Positions 8,993-17,893 of a stretch of DNA of 64,000 bases are shown in pieces. A program made the translations under genes and the position numbers. The notes below the pieces were generated by a model that worked only from the letters and a program-made list of their open reading frames with translations, was not told where the DNA came from and ran no database searches. Every line of letters begins with the position of its first letter. The stretch's first letter is position 1. This stretch comes from Agrobacterium vitis (lineage in GTDB: Bacteria > Pseudomonadota > Alphaproteobacteria > Rhizobiales > Rhizobiaceae), in assembly GCF_013426735.1 (NCBI RefSeq), contig NZ_AP023272.1, positions 1,160,501 to 1,224,500 of the forward strand, read 5' to 3'.

Positions 8993-10540
8993 TTGACCGC
9001 TCATATTCTCGTTGTCGATGACGATCCGGTTCAACGCCGGTTGTTGAAGGCCGCTGTGGAAAGCCAGGGGCATGTTGCCCATCTGGCCGAGGACGGAGAG
9101 GCAGGCCTTGCCTATTTCCGTCAGCATAAGGCGGAGATTTCCGTCATCCTGCTCGATTTGATGATGCCGGGTGTTTCCGGCCTCGATTTCCTGGTCGCCA
9201 TCGGCGGTCAGGAGGCGGAAGTGCCTGTCATCGTGCAGACCGGTCAGGGCGGCATCGATACCGTGGTGCAGGCCATGCGGGCTGGCGCCTTCGATTTTGT
9301 TGTCAAGCCGGTCTCGCCGGAGCGGATCGCATCGGCCATCGCCAATGCGCTGCGGGTCGAGCAGCGCGATGCCAAGGCGCGTCCAGCACGGCGGTCTCGC
9401 ACCGGTGCTGTGCATTTTTCCGATATCATTTCGGCAAGCCCGGCCATGACCCGCGTCATCGACCTGTCGCGCCGCGCCGCCCAGTCGAATATCCCGGTCG
9501 TGCTGGAAGGCGAATCGGGCGTTGGCAAGGAAATGGTCGCCCGGGCTATCCAATCGGGCAGCGATCGTGCATCGCGGCCTTTTGTCACGGTCAATTGCGC
9601 TGCCATTCCCGCCAATATGGTGGAAAGCATTCTGTTCGGTCATGAAAAGGGATCTTTCCCCGGTGCCACGGAACGCCATATCGGCAAATTCGCCGAGGCT
9701 GACGGCGGCACGCTCTTCCTCGACGAGATCGGCGAATTGCCGCTCGATACCCAGGTGAAGCTGCTGAGGGCCGTGCAAGAAGGCGAAATCGAGGTTATCG
9801 GCGCCCGCCAAACCCAGAAGGTCAATGTGCGGCTGATCTCGGCGACCAACAAGGATCTGATCGAAGAGGTCAAGGCTGGCCGGTTCCGCGAGGACCTTTA
9901 TTACCGCCTCAACGTCTTCCCCATCACCATTCCGGCTCTGCGCCGCCGCAAGGAGGACATTCCCTTCCTGGCGCGCGCCTTTACCGAACGGTTCTCGGCA
10001 GAGCAGCGTCTGACCCGGACCCTGTCTTTGGGAGCTGGCGCACTTGCATTGCTGACGGCCTTCGATTGGCCCGGCAATATTCGCCAGTTGGAAAATGCCA
10101 TCTACCGGGCGGTGATTCTTGCCGAAGGTACGGATCTGACGGAAAGCGATTTCCCGCAAATCCTGGCACAGATCCCTGGTGGTCTGGCGCAGGACAAGTT
10201 CTGGTCGGGTCTGCCTGGCACGGCCGAAAGCCAGCCGGAACAGGTGGCGCCGCGCGGTGCAGACCGGCCGGAACTGGCTTTTATCGACCGGCTACCTGCC
10301 CCCCGCGCCGAGGACCCGCGTCCGGTGGCGTTGGATAATGTCATCGTCAGCATCGATGAGAGCGGCAATGTTCGGCAATTGGCTGAGATCGAGGAAGAAT
10401 TGATTCGTTTCGCGCTGAAATTCTACCGAGGCCAGATGAGCCAGGTGGCACGCAAGCTGGGAATCGGTCGCTCAACACTCTATCGCAAACTGAAGGATTA
10501 CGGGATCGACCCGGATAATCCGCAGAAGCACGCCGCCTGA
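8993..10540 (+). CDS. Sigma-54-type response regulator (receiver-AAA+-Fis HTH) with altered GAFTGA loop
   Basis: A 515-residue NtrC-type regulator. The receiver domain (1-125) has acidic residues D10/D11, phospho-acceptor D55 and K105. The AAA+ domain (about 145-390) has Walker A GESGVGKE (173-180) and Walker [14 protein letters not shown]. The C-terminal Fis-type HTH reads [24 protein letters not shown]. The sigma-54-contacting loop, normally GAFTGA, is GSFPGA (220-225), so the key threonine is a proline. This may weaken or abolish sigma-54 activation. The start is TTG at 8993 with GGGGAG nine bases upstream. No histidine kinase is adjacent, so this is an orphan regulator with unknown targets. 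Confidence 0.9.
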   Translation: MTAHILVVDDDPVQRRLLKAAVESQGHVAHLAEDGEAGLAYFRQHKAEISVILLDLMMPGVSGLDFLVAIGGQEAEVPVIVQTGQGGIDTVVQAMRAGAFDFVVKPVSPERIASAIANALRVEQRDAKARPARRSRTGAVHFSDIISASPAMTRVIDLSRRAAQSNIPVVLEGESGVGKEMVARAIQSGSDRASRPFVTVNCAAIPANMVESILFGHEKGSFPGATERHIGKFAEADGGTLFLDEIGELPLDTQVKLLRAVQEGEIEVIGARQTQKVNVRLISATNKDLIEEVKAGRFREDLYYRLNVFPITIPALRRRKEDIPFLARAFTERFSAEQRLTRTLSLGAGALALLTAFDWPGNIRQLENAIYRAVILAEGTDLTESDFPQILAQIPGGLAQDKFWSGLPGTAESQPEQVAPRGADRPELAFIDRLPAPRAEDPRPVALDNVIVSIDESGNVRQLAEIEEELIRFALKFYRGQMSQVARKLGIGRSTLYRKLKDYGIDPDNPQKHAA

Positions 10541-10587
10541 AAAAGGTGATATCCGGGTTTTTTCAGCGCCCGGCTGAAGATTTGAAC

Positions 10588-10625
10588 ACGCCGCGCACCT
10601 GACAGGGTGGGCGGCGTTGTCATTT
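10588..10625 (+). terminator. Terminator of the response regulator gene
   Basis: A 12-bp stem with one mismatch (ACGCCGCGCACC paired with GGTGGGCGGCGT, loop TGACAG), followed by TGTCATTTT. The remaining bases up to 10880 hold no gene and presumably carry the promoter of the DUF882 gene. Confidence 0.7.
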
Positions 10626-10880
10626 TGGGCTATAAGGGCGCCGGTTTTGCTTAAAGTCTGGCCGGCTGAGTATTTCAGCCGTTACGCACAAAAGCTACAC
10701 GGATCGATAGTTGTTAACCCCCGGGTAAGGATGATTGATTACTGGTTGTCAATGGGTTGTTATGAATTGGTTCACCATATAAGAATCAATTTGAACGATG
10801 TGGCAAAATTGCCATGTGGATACCGTATTTCACAGTCATGTGATAAGCGAGCGATGTGACTTTTCTGACGGGGACGGATT

Positions 10881-12875
10881 TTGCGGATATCTGGTGCATT
10901 TGTATCGCCCTCAGGGCCAGGGCGGCTTGACCGCACGGCCATGATTTGGGCGAACATATCCAAGCTGGTTCTGACAGCTCTGGTCCTGATGACGATCGCC
11001 TTTTCCGCACTCTATGCCACGACCGGTTCGGCCGCCGCTGAAACGCGTTCACTGAAAATTCTCTTTGTACATACCGGCGAGAAGCAGGAAATCACCTTCA
11101 AGCGCAATGGCCGCTACGATCCCAAAGGCTTGCAGCAGCTCAACAATATTGTGCGCGACTGGCGTCGCAACGAAGCGACCAAAATGGACCCGCGCCTGTT
11201 TGACCTCGTCTGGTCGGTCTATCAAAAGGCGGGCGCCAGCGGTTATATCTATGTCGTTTCCGGTTATCGTTCGCCAGCCACCAATGCCATGCTGCGTTCG
11301 CGCTCTTCCGGCGTGGCCAAGGAAAGCCAGCATATGAATGGCACCGCCATGGATTTCTTCATCCCTGGCGTGCCGCTGAAAAACCTGCGCGATATCGGCA
11401 TGAAATTCCAGGCGGGCGGTGTGGGCTATTATCCCAATTCCGGTTCGCCTTTCGTGCATATGGATGTGGCGGGCGTCCGTTCCTGGCCGCGCGTTCCGCG
11501 TAGCGAACTGGTGCGCATGTTCCCCGATGGCAAGACCCTGCATATTCCCGCCGACGGCAAGCCACTTCCAGGCTATCAGGTGGCGATGGAGGAATATAAG
11601 AAACGCTTGGGGTCTGAACAAATATTGATGGCGGATAATAAATCCTCGCCACGCGGCAGACCGCGAAACCTGATGGCCATGCTGTTTGGCAGCGGTGATG
11701 AGGACGAGGGCGACGAAGATGCAGCCCCAGCCGCACCGGTGCGGGCATCGGCTCCAGCCGCCACGCCAAGGCCTGCCGAGTTGACCAATCCAACGCCAAC
11801 CAGTCCGATGCCTGTGGCCGTGGCCTCTGCGGCGCCTGATATCGCGGCTCCCGTTCCGCAATCGCGTCCTTCCCTGCGCCAGGGTGACGATAGTCTGGCT
11901 GTGGCGCTTTACTCTCCCGGCGGGCGCAATGCTGCCGAGGATGCCCTGCAAAAAGTTGCGGGCAATCCTGCCGGTGATGCTGGCGCGCCATCGAGCGGCT
12001 ATGAAGATCTGGCCGCCTACAAGGTTCCCGTGCCAACCCTGCTTGGGCCACGTGGTATGAAGGGCGACGCCGAGCCTGTGATGACCGCGTCGCTTGGATC
12101 GGTTGATGATAGTAACCCTATTGCCCAGCATATTCCGGTGCCCGCTGGCCGTCCGGCGCTTGCCGATGCTATGGCGGCCACCCTGCCGCAACAGCGTCCA
12201 CAGGTGAGCGACGAGCCGTCCACGGTCGAAGAAGCCATGCTGTCTCCGGCTGCCGCCGAGGCACTGCAACAGAGCCAGGATGGCGCGCCGTTGAAGACTG
12301 TGGTTATCCCGCGTGACCGGCCAGCGCCTTCCGTTACTCCAGCGGCTGCCGAAGTTCGGCCTGTGGCTCCCGCTGAAAGACCTCAGCCTGTAGCCGCCCC
12401 GGTGGTGCAGCCGAAAGCCGTCGCCGTTCTCACCCAGGGACCACTTCCGGCTCAGGGCGTGACCCAGCCGCCAGCTCAAGCTAAGGCACAGCAGCAACAG
12501 CTGGCTTCGCTTGCGCAGCCCTCTCGTACCAAGCCGAGTGCGGGCCAGTTTGGCGATGTTTTTGACCAGCCCAAATCGGCAAGCCGTTCGAGTGAAGCTT
12601 CTCTTCCCGTCAAGGGCGGACGCCCGGGACCCAGTGAAGCGGATGCTGCCAGCCGTGGCCTGACCGGCGGGACCGAGTTGACACGGACGATGATTTCGCA
12701 ATGGGCGATGAACAAGAACCGGATCGAGCCTTCGGCAAATCCCGTTCCCAATAAAGCCGGTCGTGGTGGCCGTGTCGTAATCCAGGCCATCACCGCACCG
12801 GTTGAGGCATCGCAGACCGGCTTTACCCCCGGCGCCCAGGCCATCGATCCAGGCCGCTTTGGCGCGGTAAGGTAA
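10881..12875 (+). CDS. Secreted DUF882 (YcbK-like, peptidase M15 fold) protein with long Pro/Ala-rich tail
   Basis: A 664-residue protein. Residues 1-55 contain one hydrophobic segment (LVLTALVLMTIAFSALYA), a signal peptide or anchor. Residues about 55-240 form a DUF882 domain with SGYRSPATNAML, SQHMNGTAMDFF and PFVHMDVAGVRSW, the His/Asp ligand pattern of zinc M15-type D,D-carboxypeptidases or cell-wall hydrolases. From about residue 270 to the end the chain is low-complexity, rich in Ala, Pro and Val, and probably disordered. I keep the TTG start at 10881 because GGGACGGA lies directly upstream; an ATG at 10941 would shorten the N-terminus by 20 residues. A role in peptidoglycan remodelling is inferred, not shown. 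Confidence 0.82.
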   Translation: MRISGAFVSPSGPGRLDRTAMIWANISKLVLTALVLMTIAFSALYATTGSAAAETRSLKILFVHTGEKQEITFKRNGRYDPKGLQQLNNIVRDWRRNEATKMDPRLFDLVWSVYQKAGASGYIYVVSGYRSPATNAMLRSRSSGVAKESQHMNGTAMDFFIPGVPLKNLRDIGMKFQAGGVGYYPNSGSPFVHMDVAGVRSWPRVPRSELVRMFPDGKTLHIPADGKPLPGYQVAMEEYKKRLGSEQILMADNKSSPRGRPRNLMAMLFGSGDEDEGDEDAAPAAPVRASAPAATPRPAELTNPTPTSPMPVAVASAAPDIAAPVPQSRPSLRQGDDSLAVALYSPGGRNAAEDALQKVAGNPAGDAGAPSSGYEDLAAYKVPVPTLLGPRGMKGDAEPVMTASLGSVDDSNPIAQHIPVPAGRPALADAMAATLPQQRPQVSDEPSTVEEAMLSPAAAEALQQSQDGAPLKTVVIPRDRPAPSVTPAAAEVRPVAPAERPQPVAAPVVQPKAVAVLTQGPLPAQGVTQPPAQAKAQQQQLASLAQPSRTKPSAGQFGDVFDQPKSASRSSEASLPVKGGRPGPSEADAASRGLTGGTELTRTMISQWAMNKNRIEPSANPVPNKAGRGGRVVIQAITAPVEASQTGFTPGAQAIDPGRFGAVR

Positions 12876-12909
12876 ATATATCGAGCCTTTCTCTTCAGAC
12901 AGGCTACTT

Positions 12910-12938
12910 AAAAAACCCGCGTAACCGCGGGTTTTTTC
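12910..12938. terminator. Bidirectional terminator
   Basis: Perfect hairpin AAAAAACCCGCG/CGCGGGTTTTTT with a 4-base loop, between two convergent genes, with A and T runs on both sides. It serves the DUF882 gene and could also stop the AEC transporter transcript. Confidence 0.9.
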
Positions 12939-13073
12939 GTATCTGTACGTAAAGGCTTTGCTGGTTTCCCGCATGTCCCGTCGCAGTTTTCCCAAGAGGA
13001 AGACGCTGTTCAGGCCCCCGTAGAGGGTAAAGAGGGGCTCTATACCATTGGACCTAAACGTGGGCATCGGTTT

Positions 13074-14027
13074 TTAGGCTGGCATGGATGTGACAAAGGT
13101 CTGCAAAACGAGCGTCAGGGTCAAGACCGTTATCAGCAGCGACACGATAATCGCCAGGGATGTTTCTTCACTGAAATAGCCGTATTTACTGCCAAAAACA
13201 TAGGCTCCAGCGCCAATGGGCTGTGCTGCCATCACAACAGCCGTGGCATACCAGATATCGATATCCGCCTTGAAGGCAACAGCGATTATAAAGAGCGTGA
13301 CCAGCGGCTGTATCAGGATCTTTATCAGGACGACCGGTGCAATCCAACCGGCCATGGCGGAGAGCCGTGCTGCTGAAAACGGAATTCGAGCAAGGCCGAG
13401 ACCAAGGGCAAAAAGCGCTGTCGGTCCGGCCGCCGCTGCCAGAAACCCGGCGAAGGAGGTGAGGATGGCCGGCAACGGAATCCGCAGCAGGCAAAAAAAC
13501 GCTCCGGCCAAAACCGCCATCGTCAGCGGATTTTTCAAGGTCGTCACCAAGGCGCGTCCCGCGCTTGCCAAGGGGCTGGACTGTTTTTGACCGGTGAGAT
13601 CATGGGTGATGATCACGGTCATAATCGCTGGAATGTTATGCAATATTGTCGCAATGGCGGCAGGAACAGCAGCCTTGGGGCCGAAGGCGGCAATCAGGAT
13701 GGGAATGCCCATATACCCCGTTGTCCCATAACATGTGGCCATGCCAACAATTGAGGATTGCGGGGCCGATGTCCCTTTCACTCTGGCGAGAAGCAGACCG
13801 GCAAGGTAGGCCGCAGCAATTCCAGCCAAAGTTGCTGCCATGAATGGCCACTGCGCGAGATCCGCCGGGTTGGCCCGCGCCACCGCCAGAAACAGCAAGG
13901 CCGGCAGGGCGATATACAGAACATATTCATTGATCAGCTTTTCGGCTTCGGCGGCAAACTGATGCTTCCGTCCAAAACCATAACCAACAAGAATGACAAG
14001 AAAAACGGGAACAACGACCTGTAACAT
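13074..14027 (-). CDS. AEC (auxin efflux carrier) family transporter
   Basis: A 317-residue membrane protein with about ten hydrophobic helices in the two five-helix halves typical of the AEC family, including VVPVFLVILVGYGFG at the start and MAAQPIGAGAYVFGSKYG in the C-terminal half. Bacterial members export or import organic acids such as malate; the substrate here is unknown. I start at the ATG at 14027; the frame reaches a TTG at 14054 with no better ribosome site. It is divergent from a LysR regulator 207 bases away, a common arrangement in which the regulator controls the transporter. Confidence 0.85.
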   Translation of the reverse strand: MLQVVVPVFLVILVGYGFGRKHQFAAEAEKLINEYVLYIALPALLFLAVARANPADLAQWPFMAATLAGIAAAYLAGLLLARVKGTSAPQSSIVGMATCYGTTGYMGIPILIAAFGPKAAVPAAIATILHNIPAIMTVIITHDLTGQKQSSPLASAGRALVTTLKNPLTMAVLAGAFFCLLRIPLPAILTSFAGFLAAAAGPTALFALGLGLARIPFSAARLSAMAGWIAPVVLIKILIQPLVTLFIIAVAFKADIDIWYATAVVMAAQPIGAGAYVFGSKYGYFSEETSLAIIVSLLITVLTLTLVLQTFVTSMPA

Positions 14028-14234
14028 GAAATTTGCTCGATCTGAAAAAGACAATGGGAAAACTAGAAGCGGGCATAGTTATCTGGCTATCTACCTGTTT
14101 TTCGCCTTTGACGTGAAGTCAGAATATTGTATTATTTCAAATTGTTAGATGAATTTTTTCCGCTCAGAATTTCTATTATTTGTTGCGGATAATTCAAAAT
14201 GAATTATTCTGGTAGAAAATGCGTGCGAGGCATT

Positions 14235-15197
14235 ATGAAGCAAAGTCTGCGGTTATTGACGCTTGATCAGATCAGGGCATTTGTCTCGGTTTGCGAGCAC
14301 GGCAGTTTCACCAATGCGGCGAAAGACCAGTCACGGACGCAGACCGCCGTTACCCGTCAGATTCGCGCTGCGGAAGATATTCTGGGCGAAAAGCTGTTTC
14401 ATCGATGCCGCGGGCATTTCGAAGGACCGACGGAAGCGGGCGAAAAGCTGCTGCCTTTTGCCATTAAAATTCTGGCAACGCTTGAGGATGCCTGGATGTG
14501 TCTGGAGCGTCCGGGTCTGAAAGGAACGATCAGAGTCGGTGTCATGGATGACATTGACATGAATTGGCTACTCGAATTGATTAGCCGCTTCAAGGCGCTG
14601 CATCCTGACTGCGACGTGACGGTGATTTCCGATTTTTCCACAAGGCTTGAGAAACGGCTCGAGCAACGCGAACTTGATGTTGCCATTGTCAAGACATTGA
14701 TCAGGAGGCTGGGGCAGGCGGACGTGCACAACGCTCACAAGACGTTACGGTGCGAGCCGTTGCTGTGGGCGGCGGGAGCGGGCTTTCGCTTGCGCCCGCG
14801 TGAGCCCTTGCCTCTCGTACTGTTTCACGAGGGCTGCGTCTATCGTGACCACATCATTCAACGGCTGGAATCAGCAGGCGTCCCTTTCAGAATTGCCTAT
14901 GAAGGGCAAAGCTACGGACATTTGCGGGCTGCCGTCGCTGCGGGTCTTGGCGTGACAGCCCTTGCTGAAAGCCAGGTAGCCATGGGGGGCCTGCAAAGTC
15001 TGATCGAGGTTGCTGGTACGCGTCTCGATCCGCTTTCTGATGTCGAAATTGCCATGAAGGCACTTCATACCCGCAAAAACCAGGCGCTATCGGGCTTCAT
15101 GCGAGAAGTGATGCAATCAACCAAGCAGGATCGGCTGGCCTTTTGCACGTCCGACAATCGAGACATGATCAAATTACAAGAGTTGGAATTGGCTTAA
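14235..15197 (+). CDS. LysR-family transcriptional regulator
   Basis: About 320 residues. The N-terminal winged HTH (LTLDQIRAFVSVCEHGSFTNAAKDQSRTQTAVTRQIRAAE) is followed by a periplasmic-binding-protein-like effector domain (GTIRVGVMDDID, LEQRELDVAIVKTL, GLGVTALAESQV). I start at the ATG at 14235 preceded by GCGAGG; the frame opens at 14199 with an ATG that would add 12 residues in front of the HTH. Its divergent position makes the AEC transporter the likely target. The effector is unknown. Confidence 0.88.
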   Translation: MKQSLRLLTLDQIRAFVSVCEHGSFTNAAKDQSRTQTAVTRQIRAAEDILGEKLFHRCRGHFEGPTEAGEKLLPFAIKILATLEDAWMCLERPGLKGTIRVGVMDDIDMNWLLELISRFKALHPDCDVTVISDFSTRLEKRLEQRELDVAIVKTLIRRLGQADVHNAHKTLRCEPLLWAAGAGFRLRPREPLPLVLFHEGCVYRDHIIQRLESAGVPFRIAYEGQSYGHLRAAVAAGLGVTALAESQVAMGGLQSLIEVAGTRLDPLSDVEIAMKALHTRKNQALSGFMREVMQSTKQDRLAFCTSDNRDMIKLQELELA

Positions 15198-15202
15198 GGG
15201 GA

Positions 15203-15307
15203 TAGAGCATCGTGCGGAAAAGAGGAATCAGCACGATGCTATCAGTGTTTGTTTGCGGATCGGATTTATCCGAAAACCGCTTCTTAACGTTCGGTCCGAT
15301 GCTTTAG
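15203..15307. repeat. Rhizobial mosaic palindromic intergenic element (RIME-like)
   Basis: The left arm contains an exact inverted repeat AGCATCGTGC/GCACGATGCT (about 15207-15241). The right end, read on the minus strand, gives AGCATCGGACCGAA, which recurs at 39487-39500. Dispersed elements with this sequence are common between genes in Rhizobiaceae. It fills the gap between the convergent LysR and DUF2312 genes, overlapping the DUF2312 stop by a few bases, and could act as a transcript end. Confidence 0.7.
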
Positions 15308-15567
15308 CCTTCCGGCGGGTTTTCAATCATGCCCAGAGCATGAAGATAGGTATCGAGGATCAGGTCTTCCTCCATCCGTTCCTGCTCATCCTTCTTGCGC
15401 AGCGCGATGACCTTTTTCAGGATCTTGGTGTCGAAACCCATGCCTTTGGCTTCGCCATAGACGTCCTTGATATCGTCGGCGATGGTCTTCTTTTCTTCTT
15501 CCAGGCGTTCGATGCGCTCGACAAAGGCGCGAAGTTGGTCACGGGCGACGCCATGAGCATCAGACAT
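15304..15567 (-). CDS. DUF2312 protein
   Basis: An 87-residue charged, probably helical protein with the DUF2312 pattern: [35 protein letters not shown] in two halves, then [13 protein letters not shown]. It is conserved in alphaproteobacteria; function is unknown, although the heptad-like spacing suggests a coiled coil. The start at 15567 has AAGGAG upstream; the frame runs further to 15759, but those codons do not match the family. Confidence 0.9.
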   Translation of the reverse strand: MSDAHGVARDQLRAFVERIERLEEEKKTIADDIKDVYGEAKGMGFDTKILKKVIALRKKDEQERMEEDLILDTYLHALGMIENPPEG

Positions 15568-15795
15568 GGGGATCTCCTTGCTGGGGATGGTCATTTGAGT
15601 GGGGGTGACGTGCCGTGAACTCTGCGCCACGTCAAGTTCTTTTGCACGACGCAAAGCCCAGGGCTTGGCAGGATGGGTCAGCGGGATATCGGGTAAGCTC
15701 TTGTCAGAAATGGATAATAGCTTGAAACCCGAAAGAGGCCCTGGGGTGGGATTAGGCAAAATTATCCATATCCGATGCCATGTCCATAGCCACGT

Positions 15796-16107
15796 TTAAG
15801 GCTCGTCCTGCGGGCGAGAGGCTTCGAAATCGGCCTTCTGGGCCTCGCTCGCCTGTTTTTGATGCCGCAATTTCCATTGCTCATAGGGCATTGCATAGAC
15901 ATGATGGCGCGCCTCGTCACGGGTCATCTCGACCCCCTTGGCGTCGGCGGCGTCCTGATACCAATTGGCCAGGCAATTGCGGCAGAACCCGGCCAGATTC
16001 ATCAAGTCGATATTCTGTACATCGCTGCGATCCCGCAAATGCGCCAGAAGACGTCGAAAGGCCGCTGCTTCCAGTTCGGTTTGCTGTTCCTTGGTCAGTT
16101 CGCTCAT
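15796..16107 (-). CDS. DUF1244 protein
   Basis: A 103-residue protein with the DUF1244 hallmarks FRRLLAHLRDRSDVQNIDLMNLAGFCRNCLANWY and YAMPYEQWKLRHQ (quoted here in separate parts of the chain). The family is conserved in proteobacteria and has a C-x-x-C pair (FCRNC) that might bind a metal. Function is unknown. The start ATG overlaps the stop of the upstream amidohydrolase gene in an ATGA junction, so the two are translationally coupled. Confidence 0.9.
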   Translation of the reverse strand: MSELTKEQQTELEAAAFRRLLAHLRDRSDVQNIDLMNLAGFCRNCLANWYQDAADAKGVEMTRDEARHHVYAMPYEQWKLRHQKQASEAQKADFEASRPQDEP

Positions 16108-16922
16108 CTTTTGTCCGATCCATTCTCCAAGGCGGGATAAGGTCCTGTGCGGGACGGAAATTGCTGCCATTGGTGCAGGGCAGGGTCGCTGTTCAATGCG
16201 GCAAAAATCGGTTCCAGCCGGTCTGCCCAGGCCGCGATGCCCGCTTCATCGCCGATCAGGTCCTGGCGCACTTCCAGCAGCGCATGAGGCATGCCCGAAA
16301 CCATGCAATGACGGTAGAGTGTATCGCCCTTCAAGGCGCCGTCATAGGGCTCATTGTCGCCGACGAGAATGTCGCCCGGCAGGCTGAGGGCGTCGATCAG
16401 TGGCCGCACGGCGCGCTCATCGCTATCCCAGAGCACGGCGGCATGCCAGGGGCGGGGCGCGCCCTTCCAGGCGGGCGTATAGGAATGCAGCGACAGCACC
16501 AGCGGTGCCTGGCCGCTCGCCGAGGCAACATCGGCCAGCAACCGTTCAACAGCGCAGTGGTAAGGCCGGTGGAAATTTTCCACCCTATGCTGCCATTCTT
16601 CCACGCTGATCGGATGATTGCCGGGAATGATCGCCCCATCGGAAATTTTCATGACCAGCGTCGGGTCGTCCTCGCCCCGGTTCGGATCGATCAGCAGCCG
16701 GGAAAAACAGGACATGGCTGCTGGCACGCCGAGCCGCGCCGCCAATTGCCGGGTCAGGCCTTCCACGCCAATGTCATAGGCGATATGGCGCAGATAAGCG
16801 CTATCTGGCAGGCCAAGCGTGCCGTAGCCGTGAGGCAGCCGGTTCATGGCGTGATCGGCTAGCAGAACGAGGCCTTGGCTATTGTCGCCGGCTATCGTCT
16901 CATAGGGTTTGAAGTCATTCAT
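16104..16922 (-). CDS. N-formylglutamate amidohydrolase family protein
   Basis: About 272 residues. Family motifs include VLLADHAMNRLP, HIAYDIGVEGL, SCFSRLLIDPNRGEDDP and LSLHSYTPAW; the His/Glu/Asp residues in them are the expected metal ligands. The founding enzyme (HutG) hydrolyses N-formylglutamate in histidine breakdown, but no hut genes are nearby, so another N-acyl substrate is possible. I start at the ATG at 16922; a GTG three codons upstream is also possible. It is coupled with DUF1244 by a 4-base overlap. Confidence 0.82.
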   Translation of the reverse strand: MNDFKPYETIAGDNSQGLVLLADHAMNRLPHGYGTLGLPDSAYLRHIAYDIGVEGLTRQLAARLGVPAAMSCFSRLLIDPNRGEDDPTLVMKISDGAIIPGNHPISVEEWQHRVENFHRPYHCAVERLLADVASASGQAPLVLSLHSYTPAWKGAPRPWHAAVLWDSDERAVRPLIDALSLPGDILVGDNEPYDGALKGDTLYRHCMVSGMPHALLEVRQDLIGDEAGIAAWADRLEPIFAALNSDPALHQWQQFPSRTGPYPALENGSDKR

Positions 16923-17350
16923 GGCTGACACATTTATGTGATGGGATTGTCTATGATCGGGGATGTGTGTGAAGCATCCTTCACCGATTATTCTGAGGAT
17001 TCTTTGGGTCGAATTTGGACCGGTTGCGACGCAGAAACAGGATTATCACCAGTTTTTCAAGGCTTGAGCCGTGTGAGCCGTGTCAAATGCACAAAAGAGG
17101 CCGTCGCACTTCAAATTTGCTGCATAATTCCTTAAATCGGTTTGGATTTAAGGAATTATGCAGCAGGCGGATTTAAAAGAATGCTTCGATGTCGCTTAAC
17201 GCCTTATGATCATTCGTGTGATATCTGCTATTACGGTTCAAGCCTGTGAGGCAAGAAGGATCTGGTTCGCTTCAAGGCGCGCTAGCGTCACCATACAGTC
17301 AAACTCATCCCTCATCATTCGCGTGAGGATTACAATCGATTAGAGTTGCG
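16923..17350. other. Intergenic region containing a palindromic element
   Basis: 428 bases without a convincing gene. The main feature is the 48-base palindrome at 17118-17165 (separate entry). The promoter of the DUF1036-pyk operon should lie to its right. Confidence 0.5.
17118..17165. repeat. Perfect 21-bp inverted repeat (TTCCTTAAATC family)
   Basis: Left arm 17118-17138 and right arm 17145-17165 are exact reverse complements separated by six bases; the core is TTCCTTAAATC/GATTTAAGGAA. Related shorter copies of the core occur at 24777-24800 and 26455-26483. It is a dispersed intergenic element; in RNA it would make a very stable hairpin. Confidence 0.85.
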
Positions 17351-17893
17351 TTGACTTTCTTGGTCCATAGTCGCAAGAAGGCAACACAGAAAAATGGAGT
17401 TCCGTCGGAAGCCGTGCCTCATTCCAACACACTCTCTTCCGTTACAGGTTCCGGGCGTCTTGCACGTCTCGGCCTGTTTTTGACCATTGTATTTTCACCG
17501 ATTGCTTATGCCGCACCCGCGCAGGCGGATTTTCGCGTTTGCAATGGTTCGGCCAATCTCGTCGGCGTGGCCATTGGCTATCGGGCGGCGGAAGGCTGGA
17601 TCAGCGAGGGTTGGTGGCAAGTCCCCGCTTCGACCTGCGCAACGCTGATCGAAGGCGAGCTGAAATCGCGCTACTATTATCTCTACGCAGAAGATGCCGC
17701 CCGCGGTGGCCGCTGGACTGGCAATGTCAACATGTGCGTGGCGGAAAACGAGTTCAAGATCGTTGGCGTCGGGGATTGTTTCAAGCGCGGTTACCAGCAA
17801 ATGGGTTTCAAGGAATATGACACGGGCCGCCAGGGGAGCTGGATGGTTCAGTTGTCCGACACGCCCGGCACGCAGGAAGGCCAGAAGCAATGA
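17351..17893 (+). CDS. DUF1036 secreted protein
   Basis: Up to 180 residues. A signal-like segment (ARLGLFLTIVFSPIAYAAPAQA) precedes the DUF1036 domain: DFRVCNGSANLVGVAIGYR, GWISEGWWQVPASTC and RYYYLYAEDAARGGRW. Four or more cysteines suggest disulfides and a periplasmic location. Function is unknown. The start is uncertain: the TTG at 17351 gives a long N-terminus before the signal, and an internal GTG near 17414 is an alternative. Its stop overlaps the pyk start (ATGA), so the two are co-translated, as is common in Rhizobiaceae. Confidence 0.8.
   Translation: MTFLVHSRKKATQKNGVPSEAVPHSNTLSSVTGSGRLARLGLFLTIVFSPIAYAAPAQADFRVCNGSANLVGVAIGYRAAEGWISEGWWQVPASTCATLIEGELKSRYYYLYAEDAARGGRWTGNVNMCVAENEFKIVGVGDCFKRGYQQMGFKEYDTGRQGSWMVQLSDTPGTQEGQKQ

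Noticed and set aside
8512..9021. 169-codon plus-strand frame before the response regulator
   Set aside because: Composition is unnatural, there is no family resemblance and it overlaps the regulator start in another frame.
11049..13067. 672-codon minus-strand frame
   Set aside because: It is antisense to the DUF882 gene and its low-complexity tail; the R/G/H-rich product is not protein-like.
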